Shown here: positions 42,322 to 50,669 of the stretch, piece by piece
How the letters are laid out: every line of letters starts with the position of its first letter
Position numbering within the stretch: the stretch's first letter is position 1
From: Salinisphaera hydrothermalis C41B8
GTDB lineage: Bacteria; Pseudomonadota; Gammaproteobacteria; Nevskiales; Salinisphaeraceae
Length of the DNA stretch: 64,000 nucleotides
Direction of reading: 5' to 3'
Assembly (NCBI RefSeq): GCF_000732535.1
Contig: NZ_APNK01000009.1
Location: 1-64,000 of the forward strand
The notes under the pieces: model-generated
The model's input: only the letters and a program-made list of their open reading frames with translations
Database searches by the model: none
Told to the model about the DNA's origin: nothing
Program-made: the position numbers and the translations under genes

Positions 42322-42828
42322 ATGCATTCGATACGTATCGCCGAGGCGACCGACTGGCGGGCTATCTGGTCGATTCTGTCGCCGGTATTTGCTGCCGGCG
42401 AGACCTATGCCTATTCGCGCGATATCGATGAAGCCAGCGCGCGGGCGGCCTGGATGGACAAGCCTTCGGCGACTTTCGTCGGCGTGGACGCACGGGGCGA
42501 GATCGTGGCGACCTACTACATCGTGGCCAATCAGCCCGGTCAGGGCGCCCATGTGGCCAACTGCGGCTACGTCGTCTCGGAAGCCGCTCGCGGGCAGGGC
42601 TGGGCAAGTGCCATGTGCGAACACTCCCAACACGAAGCACGGGCCCGGGGCTTCCGGGCCATGCAGTACAACTTCGTCGCCGAGACCAATGAAGGCGCTG
42701 TCCGCCTGTGGCAGAAGCACGGTTTCGAGATTGTCGGGCGCCTGCCCGGTGCGTTCTGTCATCCTCGGCTCGGCGACATCGATGCGTTGGTTATGTACAA
42801 GTCGCTGGCATCGCTCAATCAACAATGA
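42322..42828 (+). CDS. GNAT family N-acetyltransferase
   Basis: 168 aa from ATG 42322. GNAT fold: acetyl-CoA-binding loop GYVVSEAARGQGWASAMCEH (R/Q-x-x-G-x-G/A type) and C-terminal NEGAVRLWQKHGFEIVGRLPGAF. Resembles phosphinothricin/L-amino-acid acetyltransferases. Substrate unknown. It overlaps the convergent LysE gene by 14 bp. Confidence 0.86.
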   Translation: MHSIRIAEATDWRAIWSILSPVFAAGETYAYSRDIDEASARAAWMDKPSATFVGVDARGEIVATYYIVANQPGQGAHVANCGYVVSEAARGQGWASAMCEHSQHEARARGFRAMQYNFVAETNEGAVRLWQKHGFEIVGRLPGAFCHPRLGDIDALVMYKSLASLNQQ

Positions 42829-43420
42829 TGAAACCGACGCAGGCGGCCGTCAGTGCGCCCATCACGATATTGAACACCCGCCAGGCACGATTCGTGCGGA
42901 GCATGCGGCCGATCACGCTGCCGAAGGTGGCCCAGAACGACAGGCAGGGAAAGCCGACGATAAGCATGATCGCGGTCAGCACGACCGCGTTCGCGAACAT
43001 CGGCCCCTGGGCCGGCAGAAATGACGCGGTCAGCGTCAGCCCCATCACCCACACTTTCGGGTTGGCGAACTGGAACGCGGCGGCGGCCGTGAACGACAGC
43101 GGCCGGGCATCACCGGCGACGTCGAGCCGGGGCGGTGGGGCACTGGCAATACGCCAGGCCAGATAAAGCAGATAGGCAGCGCCCAACCCGCGCAATGTGT
43201 ACTGCACGAGCGCGTATTGCTGGAAAATCGCGCCGAGCCCGAGGGCCACGCCGAGATACAGCACGGCGCTGCCGCCCAGAATGCCCGCGATATGCACGAG
43301 CGTGCCACGATAACCGTAGCGCGCGCCCGAGGCCGTAAGCATGACGTTGTTCGGGCCCGGGGTGCCGACCGTGGCCAGGGCGAACAGTGCGACCGGAATC
43401 ATGGCAGTCGGGCCGATCAT
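42815..43420 (-). CDS. LysE family amino-acid exporter
   Basis: 201 aa, six hydrophobic segments. LysE/RhtB signature TVGTPGPNNVMLTASGARYGYR at residues 17-38, then GGSAVLYLGVALG. Exports an amino acid or derivative. It is divergent from a MocR regulator across 143 bp, an arrangement that often signals regulator-target pairs. Confidence 0.9.
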   Translation of the reverse strand: MIGPTAMIPVALFALATVGTPGPNNVMLTASGARYGYRGTLVHIAGILGGSAVLYLGVALGLGAIFQQYALVQYTLRGLGAAYLLYLAWRIASAPPPRLDVAGDARPLSFTAAAAFQFANPKVWVMGLTLTASFLPAQGPMFANAVVLTAIMLIVGFPCLSFWATFGSVIGRMLRTNRAWRVFNIVMGALTAACVGFIIVD

Positions 43421-43563
43421 GGTGCGCGCCTCGGCTCGAGCGGGTTTCGGATCGAATATTTCATGATAATGTATGGGTTCAATTTTCGGATAAATTCGCA
43501 GTTTTGTGCTGCAATTTTAAGATTAGACGGTATTTTTAGAGCGTCAATGAATTTATTGTCACC

Positions 43564-44958
43564 ATGACAATTTGGGTGCCGGAACTGGCGGGCATCGGGC
43601 CGCGTTATCGCGAGTTGGCAAACGCCATCGCTCAGGCTGTGCGGCAGGGCGAGCTCGCGCCGGGAGCGAAGCTGCCCACCCAGCGGCGGCTTGCCGAAGC
43701 CCTGGGCGTGACGGTGGGCACCGTCACGCGGGCTTACAGCGAAGCCGAACGCGGCGGCTGGGTGAGTGCGCGCGTCGGCAGTGGTACTTATGTACGCGGC
43801 GTCGACGAGGGGCCGGCCTTCTCGCATGTGAGTGCGGCGCGCGACGACAACGGCTGGGTGGATCTGTCGCTAGCGCTGCCGCCGGCCGACGTCGAACGCG
43901 ATGCGGCGTTGTCGAGGGCGCTGTCGGCGGTACAGGCCGATCCGGTGGCCATGGCCGAGGCGCTCGACTATCAACCCGAAAGCGGCCTCGACTGGCACCG
44001 CGAGATCTATGCCGAATGGATGGGGCGGCTCGGCTTGCCGATGGCGGCCGATGAACTGGTCATCGACCAGGGCGGCATGAACGGCATCTTCATTGCACTA
44101 TCGACACTCGCGCGGCCCGGCGGGCGTATTGCGGCCGAACGCCTATGCTATCCGGGCGTGATCAGCGTGGCGGGCCAGCTGGGCCTGCGTATGGTCGCTC
44201 TCGATCACGATGACGACGGGCTGGTCGTGGAGACGCTGGCGGCGCGCCACGACCAACAGCCGTTCGATGTGCTTTACGTGATGCCCGAGCATCAGAATCC
44301 GACCACGGCCCGGCTGGCCGAGGATCGACGGACCGCGCTTGTGGATTTCGCCCGCGAGCGCGATGTCTGGCTGGTGGAGGACGGCGTGCAGCATCTGCCG
44401 GTCGAGCAACGCGGAACGCCGCTCCATCAGCTGGCGCCGGAGCGCACGATCTTCCTGTTCTCGGTATCCAAGATTCTATCCGGCGGGCTGCGCTCCGGCG
44501 TCATGCGCGTACCGTCGGCCATGCGCGAACGCGTGGCGACCGTCGTTCGCAACGTCAGCTGGATGCCGCCGCCGTTGATCGCCTCCATCGTCGGCCGATG
44601 GATCACCTCCGGCGATGCCGATCGCCAGCTGGCCCGCCAGTTCGCCGAACTGGAAGCACGACGGAATATGGTGCAAGAGACGCTCGCCGAGTTCTCGCCG
44701 CGCACGCGGCCCGGCGGTTTCTATGCCTGGTTGTCCCTGCCGCCGGGCCAGCGCGCCTCGCAGGTGGTGGCACGGCTGGCCGAGTCACGTATTCGCGTGA
44801 ATTCGGCTGAGGCCTTCTGTGTTGGCAGCGAAGCCGCCCCGCAGGCGATACGGCTGTGTTTTTCCGCCGCCCGGGACCGCGCGACGCTGGCGCATGCGCT
44901 CATGCAGGTGCGCGACGTGCTGGCCGTGCCGGCGCCGAGCCCTTGGCAGACCATCTGA
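43564..44958 (+). CDS. MocR-type GntR transcriptional regulator with aminotransferase domain
   Basis: 464 aa. N-terminal winged HTH (residues 13-80: LPTQRRLAEALGVTVGTVTRAYSEAERGG) fused to a fold-type I PLP domain with QPESG, YVMPEHQNPTT, VEDGVQH, and the PLP lysine at 303 in FLFSVSKILSG. MocR proteins sense amino acids or vitamin B6 derivatives through the PLP domain. Likely controls the divergent LysE exporter. The 143-bp shared promoter region is A+T-rich. Confidence 0.92.
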   Translation: MTIWVPELAGIGPRYRELANAIAQAVRQGELAPGAKLPTQRRLAEALGVTVGTVTRAYSEAERGGWVSARVGSGTYVRGVDEGPAFSHVSAARDDNGWVDLSLALPPADVERDAALSRALSAVQADPVAMAEALDYQPESGLDWHREIYAEWMGRLGLPMAADELVIDQGGMNGIFIALSTLARPGGRIAAERLCYPGVISVAGQLGLRMVALDHDDDGLVVETLAARHDQQPFDVLYVMPEHQNPTTARLAEDRRTALVDFARERDVWLVEDGVQHLPVEQRGTPLHQLAPERTIFLFSVSKILSGGLRSGVMRVPSAMRERVATVVRNVSWMPPPLIASIVGRWITSGDADRQLARQFAELEARRNMVQETLAEFSPRTRPGGFYAWLSLPPGQRASQVVARLAESRIRVNSAEAFCVGSEAAPQAIRLCFSAARDRATLAHALMQVRDVLAVPAPSPWQTI

Positions 44959-44960
44959 TG

Positions 44961-44989
44961 CCGGGCCTGGGAGAAAGCCAGGCCCGGCG
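44961..44989. terminator. Hairpin between convergent MocR and cupin genes
   Basis: Arms GCCGGGCCTGG and CCAGGCCCGGC around GAGAAAG; no T-tract. Probably a bidirectional transcription barrier. Confidence 0.5.
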
Positions 44990-45002
44990 CGTGTGTTGAA
45001 AC

Positions 45003-45536
45003 TCAGCGCCAGAGCCGCACCAACGCGCCGTCGGCGCCGGTGATTGGGTCCTGCGGCGGGATCGGGACTGCCGCGATACGCTCGCGGGCGCGTTCCGGGG
45101 AGGTTTCGCCGGGGCGACACAGATCCCAGTCGCCGTGGCCGTCTGGATAGGCAGCGGTCAGGGCGAAATCCTCGCTGGCCTCGACGCGGCAGTGGCCGGT
45201 GCCCGCGGGCAGGATGACGACGCCGCCCGCGCCCAGCCGGATCGGCTGGCCCGACTCGCCGCCCAGCACCAGTTCGGCCTCGCCGGCATAGATCGCGAGC
45301 GCTTCATGCGCGTTGGAATGAAAATGGTGATACGCAAACACGCCGCCGCGCCACTGCGGTGGCCAGCGGTTCGCGGCAAAGCACGCTTCAAAATCGGCCG
45401 CGGCGGCCTCGCCGGTTTCGTTCGTCAGTCCGCGATAGAGCAGCACCGGATGCCGGCTGTTGGGCGTGCGGCCGTCGTCGTCGAATATATGCGTTTCCGG
45501 CTCGACCGACGGGCCGGTTTCGAGGCGCGAGGTCAT
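45003..45536 (-). CDS. Cupin domain protein
   Basis: 177 aa. One cupin barrel with motif 1 FAYHHFHSNAHEALAIYAGEAELVLGG and motif 2 GGVVILPAGTGHCRVE. The metal-binding His and Glu are present. YjlB-type small cupins have unknown activity. It sits downstream of sqdB on the same strand with a 70-bp gap. Confidence 0.82.
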   Translation of the reverse strand: MTSRLETGPSVEPETHIFDDDGRTPNSRHPVLLYRGLTNETGEAAAADFEACFAANRWPPQWRGGVFAYHHFHSNAHEALAIYAGEAELVLGGESGQPIRLGAGGVVILPAGTGHCRVEASEDFALTAAYPDGHGDWDLCRPGETSPERARERIAAVPIPPQDPITGADGALVRLWR

Positions 45537-45606
45537 GGCTTACTCGTTGCAATGACGAATCATGTCGACAGCGTAGGGCCTGGCCCGGGGCGACGCGAAT
45601 CCGGAT

Positions 45607-46860
45607 CTATACCGGGATGGTGACGCGCGACGGCGTGGCGGCGCCTGTCTCCACGTCGGGGACCTGGCGATCGGCCCGCCAGGCGGAACGACAGACGATG
45701 CGCCGGGTATCGGCCCGATGCGCATAGCGCGCGGCGATATCGGTGACTTCGGTGAACAGGCCGGTATCCAGCGTGGTCGGACGCAGCCCGAGCTGAATGA
45801 GCGTGTCGTTGGCGACATGCAGATCGTTTTCGACCGCTTCGACGCGCGGGTTCGGCTGGTAGTCGAGGGTCGCGCCGGTGAGCGCGGCCACGCGGTCGGC
45901 CAGGTCGCGCACGCGATGGGTTTCAGTCATCTGGTTGAGGATCCGTACGCGCTCGCCGGCGGCCGGCGGGTTGCCGATCGCCAGTTCGATACAGCGCACC
46001 GTATCCTGGATATGGATGAAAGCGCGGGTCTGGCCGCCGGTGCCGTGCACGGTCAGCGGATGGCCGACCGCGGCCTGCATCAGGAAGCGATTGAGCACGG
46101 TGCCGTAGTCGCCGTCGTAGTCGAAACGGTTGATCAGCCGTTCATCCCGTGCGGTCTGTTCGGTCTGGGTACCCCAGACGATGCCCTGGTGCAGATCGGT
46201 CACGCGCACGCCATCGTTGCGATTGTAGAAGGCAAACGTCAGCTGGTCCTGGGTCTTGGTCAGGTGATAGATGCTGCCGGGGTGGGCTGGGTAGAGGATT
46301 TCGTCGGTGGTCATGCCGCCGGCCTCGGTCTCGACGTGGACCTTCAGATAGCCCTCGGGAATCTTCATCCCGGCGCTGCCGTAGCCGTAGACGCCCATGG
46401 TGCCGAGATGCACGACGTGGGCATCCAGCCCGGACTCGACCAGCGCGGCAAGCAGGGTATTGGTGGCGCCCACGTTGTTGTCGACCGTATAGCGCTTGTG
46501 CGCCGGGGATTTCATCGAGTAGGGCGCGGCACGCTGCTCGGCGAAGTGCACGATCGCGTCGGGCATGAATTCGCACAGCAGATTCACCAATCGCTGGTAG
46601 TTGCGGGCCACGTCGAAGCGATGAAAGCCGATGTCGCGACCGCTGATCTCGCGCCAGGCCGCGAGGCGTTCGCTCATTGGCCGGATCGGCGTGAGCGATT
46701 CGACTTCGAGTTCCACGTCGATCATGCGCCGCGAGAGGTTGTCGACGATGATCACCTCATGGCCGGCATCGGACAGATGCAGGGCGGTCGGCCAGCCACA
46801 GAAGCCGTCGCCGCCGAGGATGAGGATGCGCTGGTTGGGTTGTTGCGATGCGATCGACAT
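45607..46860 (-). CDS. sqdB: UDP-sulfoquinovose synthase
   Basis: 417 aa extended SDR. The N-terminal motif is ILGGDGFCGWPTALHLS; SQD1-specific blocks follow: VHFAEQRAAPYSMKS, HLGTMGVYGY, YHLTKTQDQLTFAF, TDLHQGIVWG, NRFDYDGDYGTVLNRFLMQA, and GGQTRAFIHIQDTVRC, then NPRVEAVEND. It forms UDP-sulfoquinovose from UDP-glucose and sulfite, the head-group donor for sulfolipid. A Pho box lies 46 bp upstream on this strand, pointing to phosphate-starvation control. Confidence 0.9.
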   Translation of the reverse strand: MSIASQQPNQRILILGGDGFCGWPTALHLSDAGHEVIIVDNLSRRMIDVELEVESLTPIRPMSERLAAWREISGRDIGFHRFDVARNYQRLVNLLCEFMPDAIVHFAEQRAAPYSMKSPAHKRYTVDNNVGATNTLLAALVESGLDAHVVHLGTMGVYGYGSAGMKIPEGYLKVHVETEAGGMTTDEILYPAHPGSIYHLTKTQDQLTFAFYNRNDGVRVTDLHQGIVWGTQTEQTARDERLINRFDYDGDYGTVLNRFLMQAAVGHPLTVHGTGGQTRAFIHIQDTVRCIELAIGNPPAAGERVRILNQMTETHRVRDLADRVAALTGATLDYQPNPRVEAVENDLHVANDTLIQLGLRPTTLDTGLFTEVTDIAARYAHRADTRRIVCRSAWRADRQVPDVETGAATPSRVTIPV

Positions 46861-46905
46861 GGTCGTGCTCCGTTGGATCGACTGATCCGAGGCTGGCGCG
46901 TTCGC

Positions 46906-46923
46906 ATGACCGGAGCATGACAG
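46906..46923 (-). promoter_or_regulatory. Pho box between sqdB and the GtrA-like gene
   Basis: On the minus strand: CTGTCAT-GCTC-CGGTCAT, two direct 7-mers with 4-bp spacing. The known PhoB consensus is CTGTCAT-N4-CTGTCAT, so 13 of 14 repeat bases match. It is oriented toward sqdB and also lies upstream of the divergent GtrA-like/PlcP/GT4 genes. Confidence 0.75.
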
Positions 46924-46985
46924 TCATCGATTTGTCGTGCGGGGCTGCTAAGTCTGGGGGGATGATCGATCGGGATGTGTTCTCC

Positions 46986-47444
46986 ATGGGCGAGGTGCGG
47001 CGCGCGCGCCGTCGGTTTCGGCCGGTCGCGCCGGCCGCGCTGCGGCGCTGGCTGGCCTTCGGCACGGCCGGGCTGATCGCGTTTGGTGTCGATATGGGCG
47101 CGCTCGGCGCCCTGGTGCACGGGCTCGGCATCGCGCCGGTGAAGGCCCGGCTGATCTCGATACCGCTGGCAGCCAGTACCGCCTGGCTCATCAACCGGCG
47201 CTTCACGTTCGCCAGCGGCGACGACCGTGCGCGCTGGCATCAATGGCTGCGTTATCTGGCCGTGAACACGATCAACATCACGGTCAACTTCGGCTGTTAT
47301 TTGGCGCTGGTGTCGGCCACCGCGGTGGGCGCGGCGCATCCCTTGATCAGCGTAGTCCCGGGTGCACTGCTGGGGCTCGCGATCAACTACCGGCTGGCCG
47401 GCCGCTGGGTGTTTCGTGACCCGAATCTGTCATCGGGACGTTAA
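46986..47444 (+). CDS. GtrA-like membrane protein
   Basis: 152 aa from ATG 46986 (GGGA upstream; ATG 46962 is an alternative). Four hydrophobic segments and the GtrA hallmarks FGTAGLIAFGVDMGALGAL, NRRFTFAS, and NYRLAGRWVF. GtrA proteins are proposed flippases for lipid-linked sugars. Its position between sqdB and the PlcP/GT4 pair suggests a role in glycolipid handling. Confidence 0.8.
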   Translation: MGEVRRARRRFRPVAPAALRRWLAFGTAGLIAFGVDMGALGALVHGLGIAPVKARLISIPLAASTAWLINRRFTFASGDDRARWHQWLRYLAVNTINITVNFGCYLALVSATAVGAAHPLISVVPGALLGLAINYRLAGRWVFRDPNLSSGR

Positions 47445-47512
47445 ATAAACGCCATATAGGCGTCACATCCGGTGTCGACAATGCGCTGCAGGTTCTGCGT
47501 GGAGGCACCGCC

Positions 47513-48406
47513 ATGGCGCTCGATGACGTGCTCGACTCCAGCCCGGTCGGTTCCGACGACCGGTTTTCTTCAAGCTACAAGCCCGCCGCTTCCAAATCGC
47601 CGCCCACGCCGCGGGGCTTCCATCGATATCGCAGCGTCTGGATTTCGGATTTTCATCTGGGCACGCGCGGCTGCCGCGCCGAGCGGCTGCTCGATTTTCT
47701 GGCCACCGTGCGCTGCGACACGCTGTATCTCGTGGGTGACATCATCGATGCCTGGGCACTCAAGAATGCCTGGTACTGGCCGGCCAGCCACGGCGCGGTG
47801 ATTCAGGCGGTGCTGGCTCTGCATCGTGATCATGGCACGCGCATCGTTTATGTGCCCGGCAACCACGACGAGATGCTGCGCGATTTCCTGCCACTGGATC
47901 TGGCCGGCATCGAATTCTGCGACGAGTGCGTGCACGAGACCGCCGACGGCCGGCGCTATCTGGTCATGCACGGCGATGCCTTCGACGCGGTCTGTACCGA
48001 GGCTCGCTGGCTGGCGGTGCTGGGCGACTATGCCTATCGCGGCGTGATCGTCGGCAACAGCTGGTTCAATACGGTGCGGCGGCGTCTGGGCTACCCGTAC
48101 TGGTCGCTCTCGGCGTTTCTGAAATATCAGGTCAAGAATGCCGTGGCCTATATCGGACGCTTCGAGGAGGCGTTGGCCGACGAAGCCAAACGACGCGGGC
48201 TCGACGGCATCATCTGTGGTCATATCCATACCCCGTCGCGGCGCGATGTCGACGGCATTGACTACTGCAACGACGGCGACTGGGTGGAATCCTGTACTGC
48301 GCTGACCGAGGACTTCGCCGGGCGCATGTCGCTGCTGTACTGGGGCCGCGGCACCGACGACGAGATCCCGGCCGAGCGCGAGAGCCGCCGGGCGGCATCG
48401 GTATGA
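47513..48406 (+). CDS. plcP: Metallophosphoesterase, PlcP-like phospholipase C candidate
   Basis: 297 aa. Calcineurin-like metal motifs: SDFHLG (45-50), VGDIIDAW (74-81), PGNHDE, MHGDAFD, and GHIHTP. Such proteins are commonly labelled UDP-2,3-diacylglucosamine hydrolase (LpxH-like). In alphaproteobacteria and marine heterotrophs the homologue PlcP removes phosphorylated head groups from phospholipids to give diacylglycerol under phosphate limitation. Next to a GT4 (ATGA overlap), sqdB and a Pho box, the PlcP reading is favoured. A Ser/Pro-rich N-terminal extension of about 35 residues is present. Confidence 0.75.
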   Translation: MALDDVLDSSPVGSDDRFSSSYKPAASKSPPTPRGFHRYRSVWISDFHLGTRGCRAERLLDFLATVRCDTLYLVGDIIDAWALKNAWYWPASHGAVIQAVLALHRDHGTRIVYVPGNHDEMLRDFLPLDLAGIEFCDECVHETADGRRYLVMHGDAFDAVCTEARWLAVLGDYAYRGVIVGNSWFNTVRRRLGYPYWSLSAFLKYQVKNAVAYIGRFEEALADEAKRRGLDGIICGHIHTPSRRDVDGIDYCNDGDWVESCTALTEDFAGRMSLLYWGRGTDDEIPAERESRRAASV

Positions 48407-49482
48407 GGGTCGCACTGGTCACCGATGCCTGGCATCCACAAATCAACGGCGTGGTCCGCACCCTGTCGACGGTGGTCGACGAGTTGACGCAGCTCGGCCA
48501 CGACGTGGTCACGATCACGCCCGATCGGTTCCGTAGCCTGCCGTGTCCCGGCGAGCCGGAGATCCGCCTGGCACTGGCCACACCGGGTCAGGTCGGGCGC
48601 CGGCTGGCCGATGCCCGGCCCGAGGCTATTCATATCGCCACCGAAGGCCCGCTCGGCCAAGCCGCGCGTCGCTATTGTCGTTCCCGCGGCCTGGCGTTCA
48701 CCAGTTCTTATCACACGCATTTTCCACAGTATCTGGAAATGCGCATGGGCGTGCCGCGCCGGCTCACCTTCGCGGTCATGCGTCGTTTTCATGCCGCGGC
48801 GGCGCGAGTGCTGGTGACCACCGATACGCTGGCCGACGAACTGGCTGCCCACGGCATCACCCATACCGTGCTCTGGCCGCGCGGGGTGGATGCGCGGGCG
48901 TTCGCGCCGCGCACGGATGCGGTCGCGATCGACGGCCCGCGTCCGGTCATGGTCTACGTCGGGCGTGTGGCGGTGGAAAAGAATATCGGCGCGTTTCTCG
49001 ATCTGGACGTGCCCGGCACCAAGGTCGTCGTGGGCGACGGCCCGCAACTGGCCGAGCTCAAGCAGCGCTATCCGGACGTGGTGTTCGCCGGCTGGCAGAG
49101 CGGCGACGATCTGGCCCGCTGGTATGCGGCCGGCGATGTATTCGTGTTCGCCAGCCGTACCGATACCTATGGCCTGGTGTTGCTCGAAGCGCTGGCGAGC
49201 GGGTTGCCGGTGGCCGCCTATCCGGTGCCCGGGCCGGCGGACGTACTCGGCCATGCGCCGCATGTAGCGTGTCTGAACGACGATCTGGCCACGGCGGTGC
49301 ACGGCGCGCTCGAGCTGTCGCCCGCCGATGCACGGGCGTTCGCCCTGGATTATTCGTGGACGGCCTGCGCCACGCGCTTCGTGGAGCAGGTCGAAGTGCT
49401 CGACCCCGCGGTCTGGGACGGGGCGCATGCCTCGCTGGCCGCGCGGCTGAGCGCCCCGGTCACCCGTTTCATCGGCCGCTGA
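48403..49482 (+). CDS. GT4 glycosyltransferase, candidate diacylglycerol glycosyl- or sulfoquinovosyltransferase
   Basis: 359 aa GT-B fold. N-terminal VTDAWHPQINGVVRTLSTVV and SSYHTHFPQYLEMRMG; C-terminal donor site VYVGRVAVEKNI, VVGDGPQLAELK, and FVFASRTDTYGLVLLEALASG (EX7E region). It resembles the Agt/SqdX group that adds sugars to diacylglycerol. It overlaps plcP by ATGA, so PlcP product could be channelled to it. Whether it uses UDP-sulfoquinovose (SqdX role) or another UDP-sugar (Agt role) cannot be told from sequence. Confidence 0.8.
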   Translation: MRVALVTDAWHPQINGVVRTLSTVVDELTQLGHDVVTITPDRFRSLPCPGEPEIRLALATPGQVGRRLADARPEAIHIATEGPLGQAARRYCRSRGLAFTSSYHTHFPQYLEMRMGVPRRLTFAVMRRFHAAAARVLVTTDTLADELAAHGITHTVLWPRGVDARAFAPRTDAVAIDGPRPVMVYVGRVAVEKNIGAFLDLDVPGTKVVVGDGPQLAELKQRYPDVVFAGWQSGDDLARWYAAGDVFVFASRTDTYGLVLLEALASGLPVAAYPVPGPADVLGHAPHVACLNDDLATAVHGALELSPADARAFALDYSWTACATRFVEQVEVLDPAVWDGAHASLAARLSAPVTRFIGR

Positions 49483-50536
49483 GGCCGACCACGCGGCGCT
49501 CGGCCGAGGCGTGCCGGGCGGCTTCAATCACGCGCAGGTTGGCGACCGCATCGGCCGGGTCCACCGGCAACGGCGCGTCGCCGCGCAGCGCGGCCGCGAA
49601 TTCGCGATAAAAAGCCGGGTAGCTGCCGGCCATGCTCGGCACCATCTCGACGGCCTCGCCGGCGCCGAGCCGGCCCCAGGCGTCCTCGGCTTCGGCGCCC
49701 CAGTCCGCGCCCGTGGGTACCGCACCCTCGCGCAGGCGATCCTCCTGCGGATCGAGCCCGAATTTCACGAAGCCGGCGCGATCGCCCAGCACGCGGAAAC
49801 GCGGGCCGAGATCCGGTGCCACGCTGCTCATCCACAGATGGGAACGTACGCCCGAAACATGCGTGAGCGCGACGAAGGAATCGTCGTCGACACCCGAGTC
49901 GGCATAGCCGGGGTCCAGCTCGGCGTAGACCTCGCGTGCCGGGCCGAACAAGGTGAGCGCCTGGTCGATGAGATGGCTGCCCAGATCGAACAAGATGCCG
50001 CCGGCCGCGTCGGGTGCGGCGTTGCGTTTCCAGCCCGGCTTGGGCTCGGGCCGCCAGCGCTCGAAGCGGGATTCGAAGCGTCGGACACGGCCGAGCCGGT
50101 CCGCGTCGATCAGCGAGCGCAGGGTCAGGAAATCCGCGTCCCAGCGGCGATTCTGGAACACGGTGAGTGCGACCCCGCGATCGCGGGCGGCCGCGATCAG
50201 GGCATCCGCGTCATGGGCCGAGGCGGCCAGCGGTTTGTCCACAACCACGGCGAGCCCGGCCTCGATCGCCGCGCGAGCGTGCTCGGCATGCAGGCCGTTG
50301 GGGCTGGCCACGACCACCGCATCGAACTCGTCGGCCCGCGCGAGCAGCGTCGCTACATCGCCGACGACCGTGACGTCGGGATAGCGCTGGCCGATCTCGG
50401 CGGCGCGTTCGGCATTGGCGGTCACGATCCCGGCCAGCTCGAGATCCGGCGTGGCATGGATAAGCGGCGCATGGAATACGCGGCCGGCGGTACCGTAGCC
50501 GATGACGGCAATGCGTGGAGCGGCAGCTTCGGACAT
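49469..50536 (-). CDS. Gfo/Idh/MocA family oxidoreductase
   Basis: 355 aa from ATG 50536. Rossmann motif VIGYGTAGRVFHAPLI, VASPNGLHAEHARAAIEAGLAVVVDKPL with the EKP-like catalytic lysine (DKP here), and GGILFDLGSHLIDQALTLFG. It oxidises or reduces a sugar or sugar-derived substrate with NAD(P). The EKP to DKP change is conservative. Convergent 14-bp overlap with the glycosyltransferase. Confidence 0.88.
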   Translation of the reverse strand: MSEAAAPRIAVIGYGTAGRVFHAPLIHATPDLELAGIVTANAERAAEIGQRYPDVTVVGDVATLLARADEFDAVVVASPNGLHAEHARAAIEAGLAVVVDKPLAASAHDADALIAAARDRGVALTVFQNRRWDADFLTLRSLIDADRLGRVRRFESRFERWRPEPKPGWKRNAAPDAAGGILFDLGSHLIDQALTLFGPAREVYAELDPGYADSGVDDDSFVALTHVSGVRSHLWMSSVAPDLGPRFRVLGDRAGFVKFGLDPQEDRLREGAVPTGADWGAEAEDAWGRLGAGEAVEMVPSMAGSYPAFYREFAAALRGDAPLPVDPADAVANLRVIEAARHASAERRVVGLSGR

Positions 50537-50612
50537 GGGCGATCTGATTGATTTGCATGGCGGCCCCGAATGCTGACGCAAAGCCAGGGATTCTGCCAAT
50601 CGCGGACGCCGC

Positions 50613-50646
50613 GCAAAAAAAACCGGCCGTCGAGCGACGGCCGGTT
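50613..50646 (-). terminator. Rho-independent terminator after the porin gene
   Basis: Hairpin AACCGGCCGTC-GAGC-GACGGCCGGTT (50621-50646), followed on the minus strand by an uninterrupted T-tract (the A-run at 50615-50622). It terminates minus-strand transcription about 24 bp past the porin stop. Confidence 0.9.
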
Positions 50647-50669
50647 CGTTGACGAGGCGGCGCGATCGA

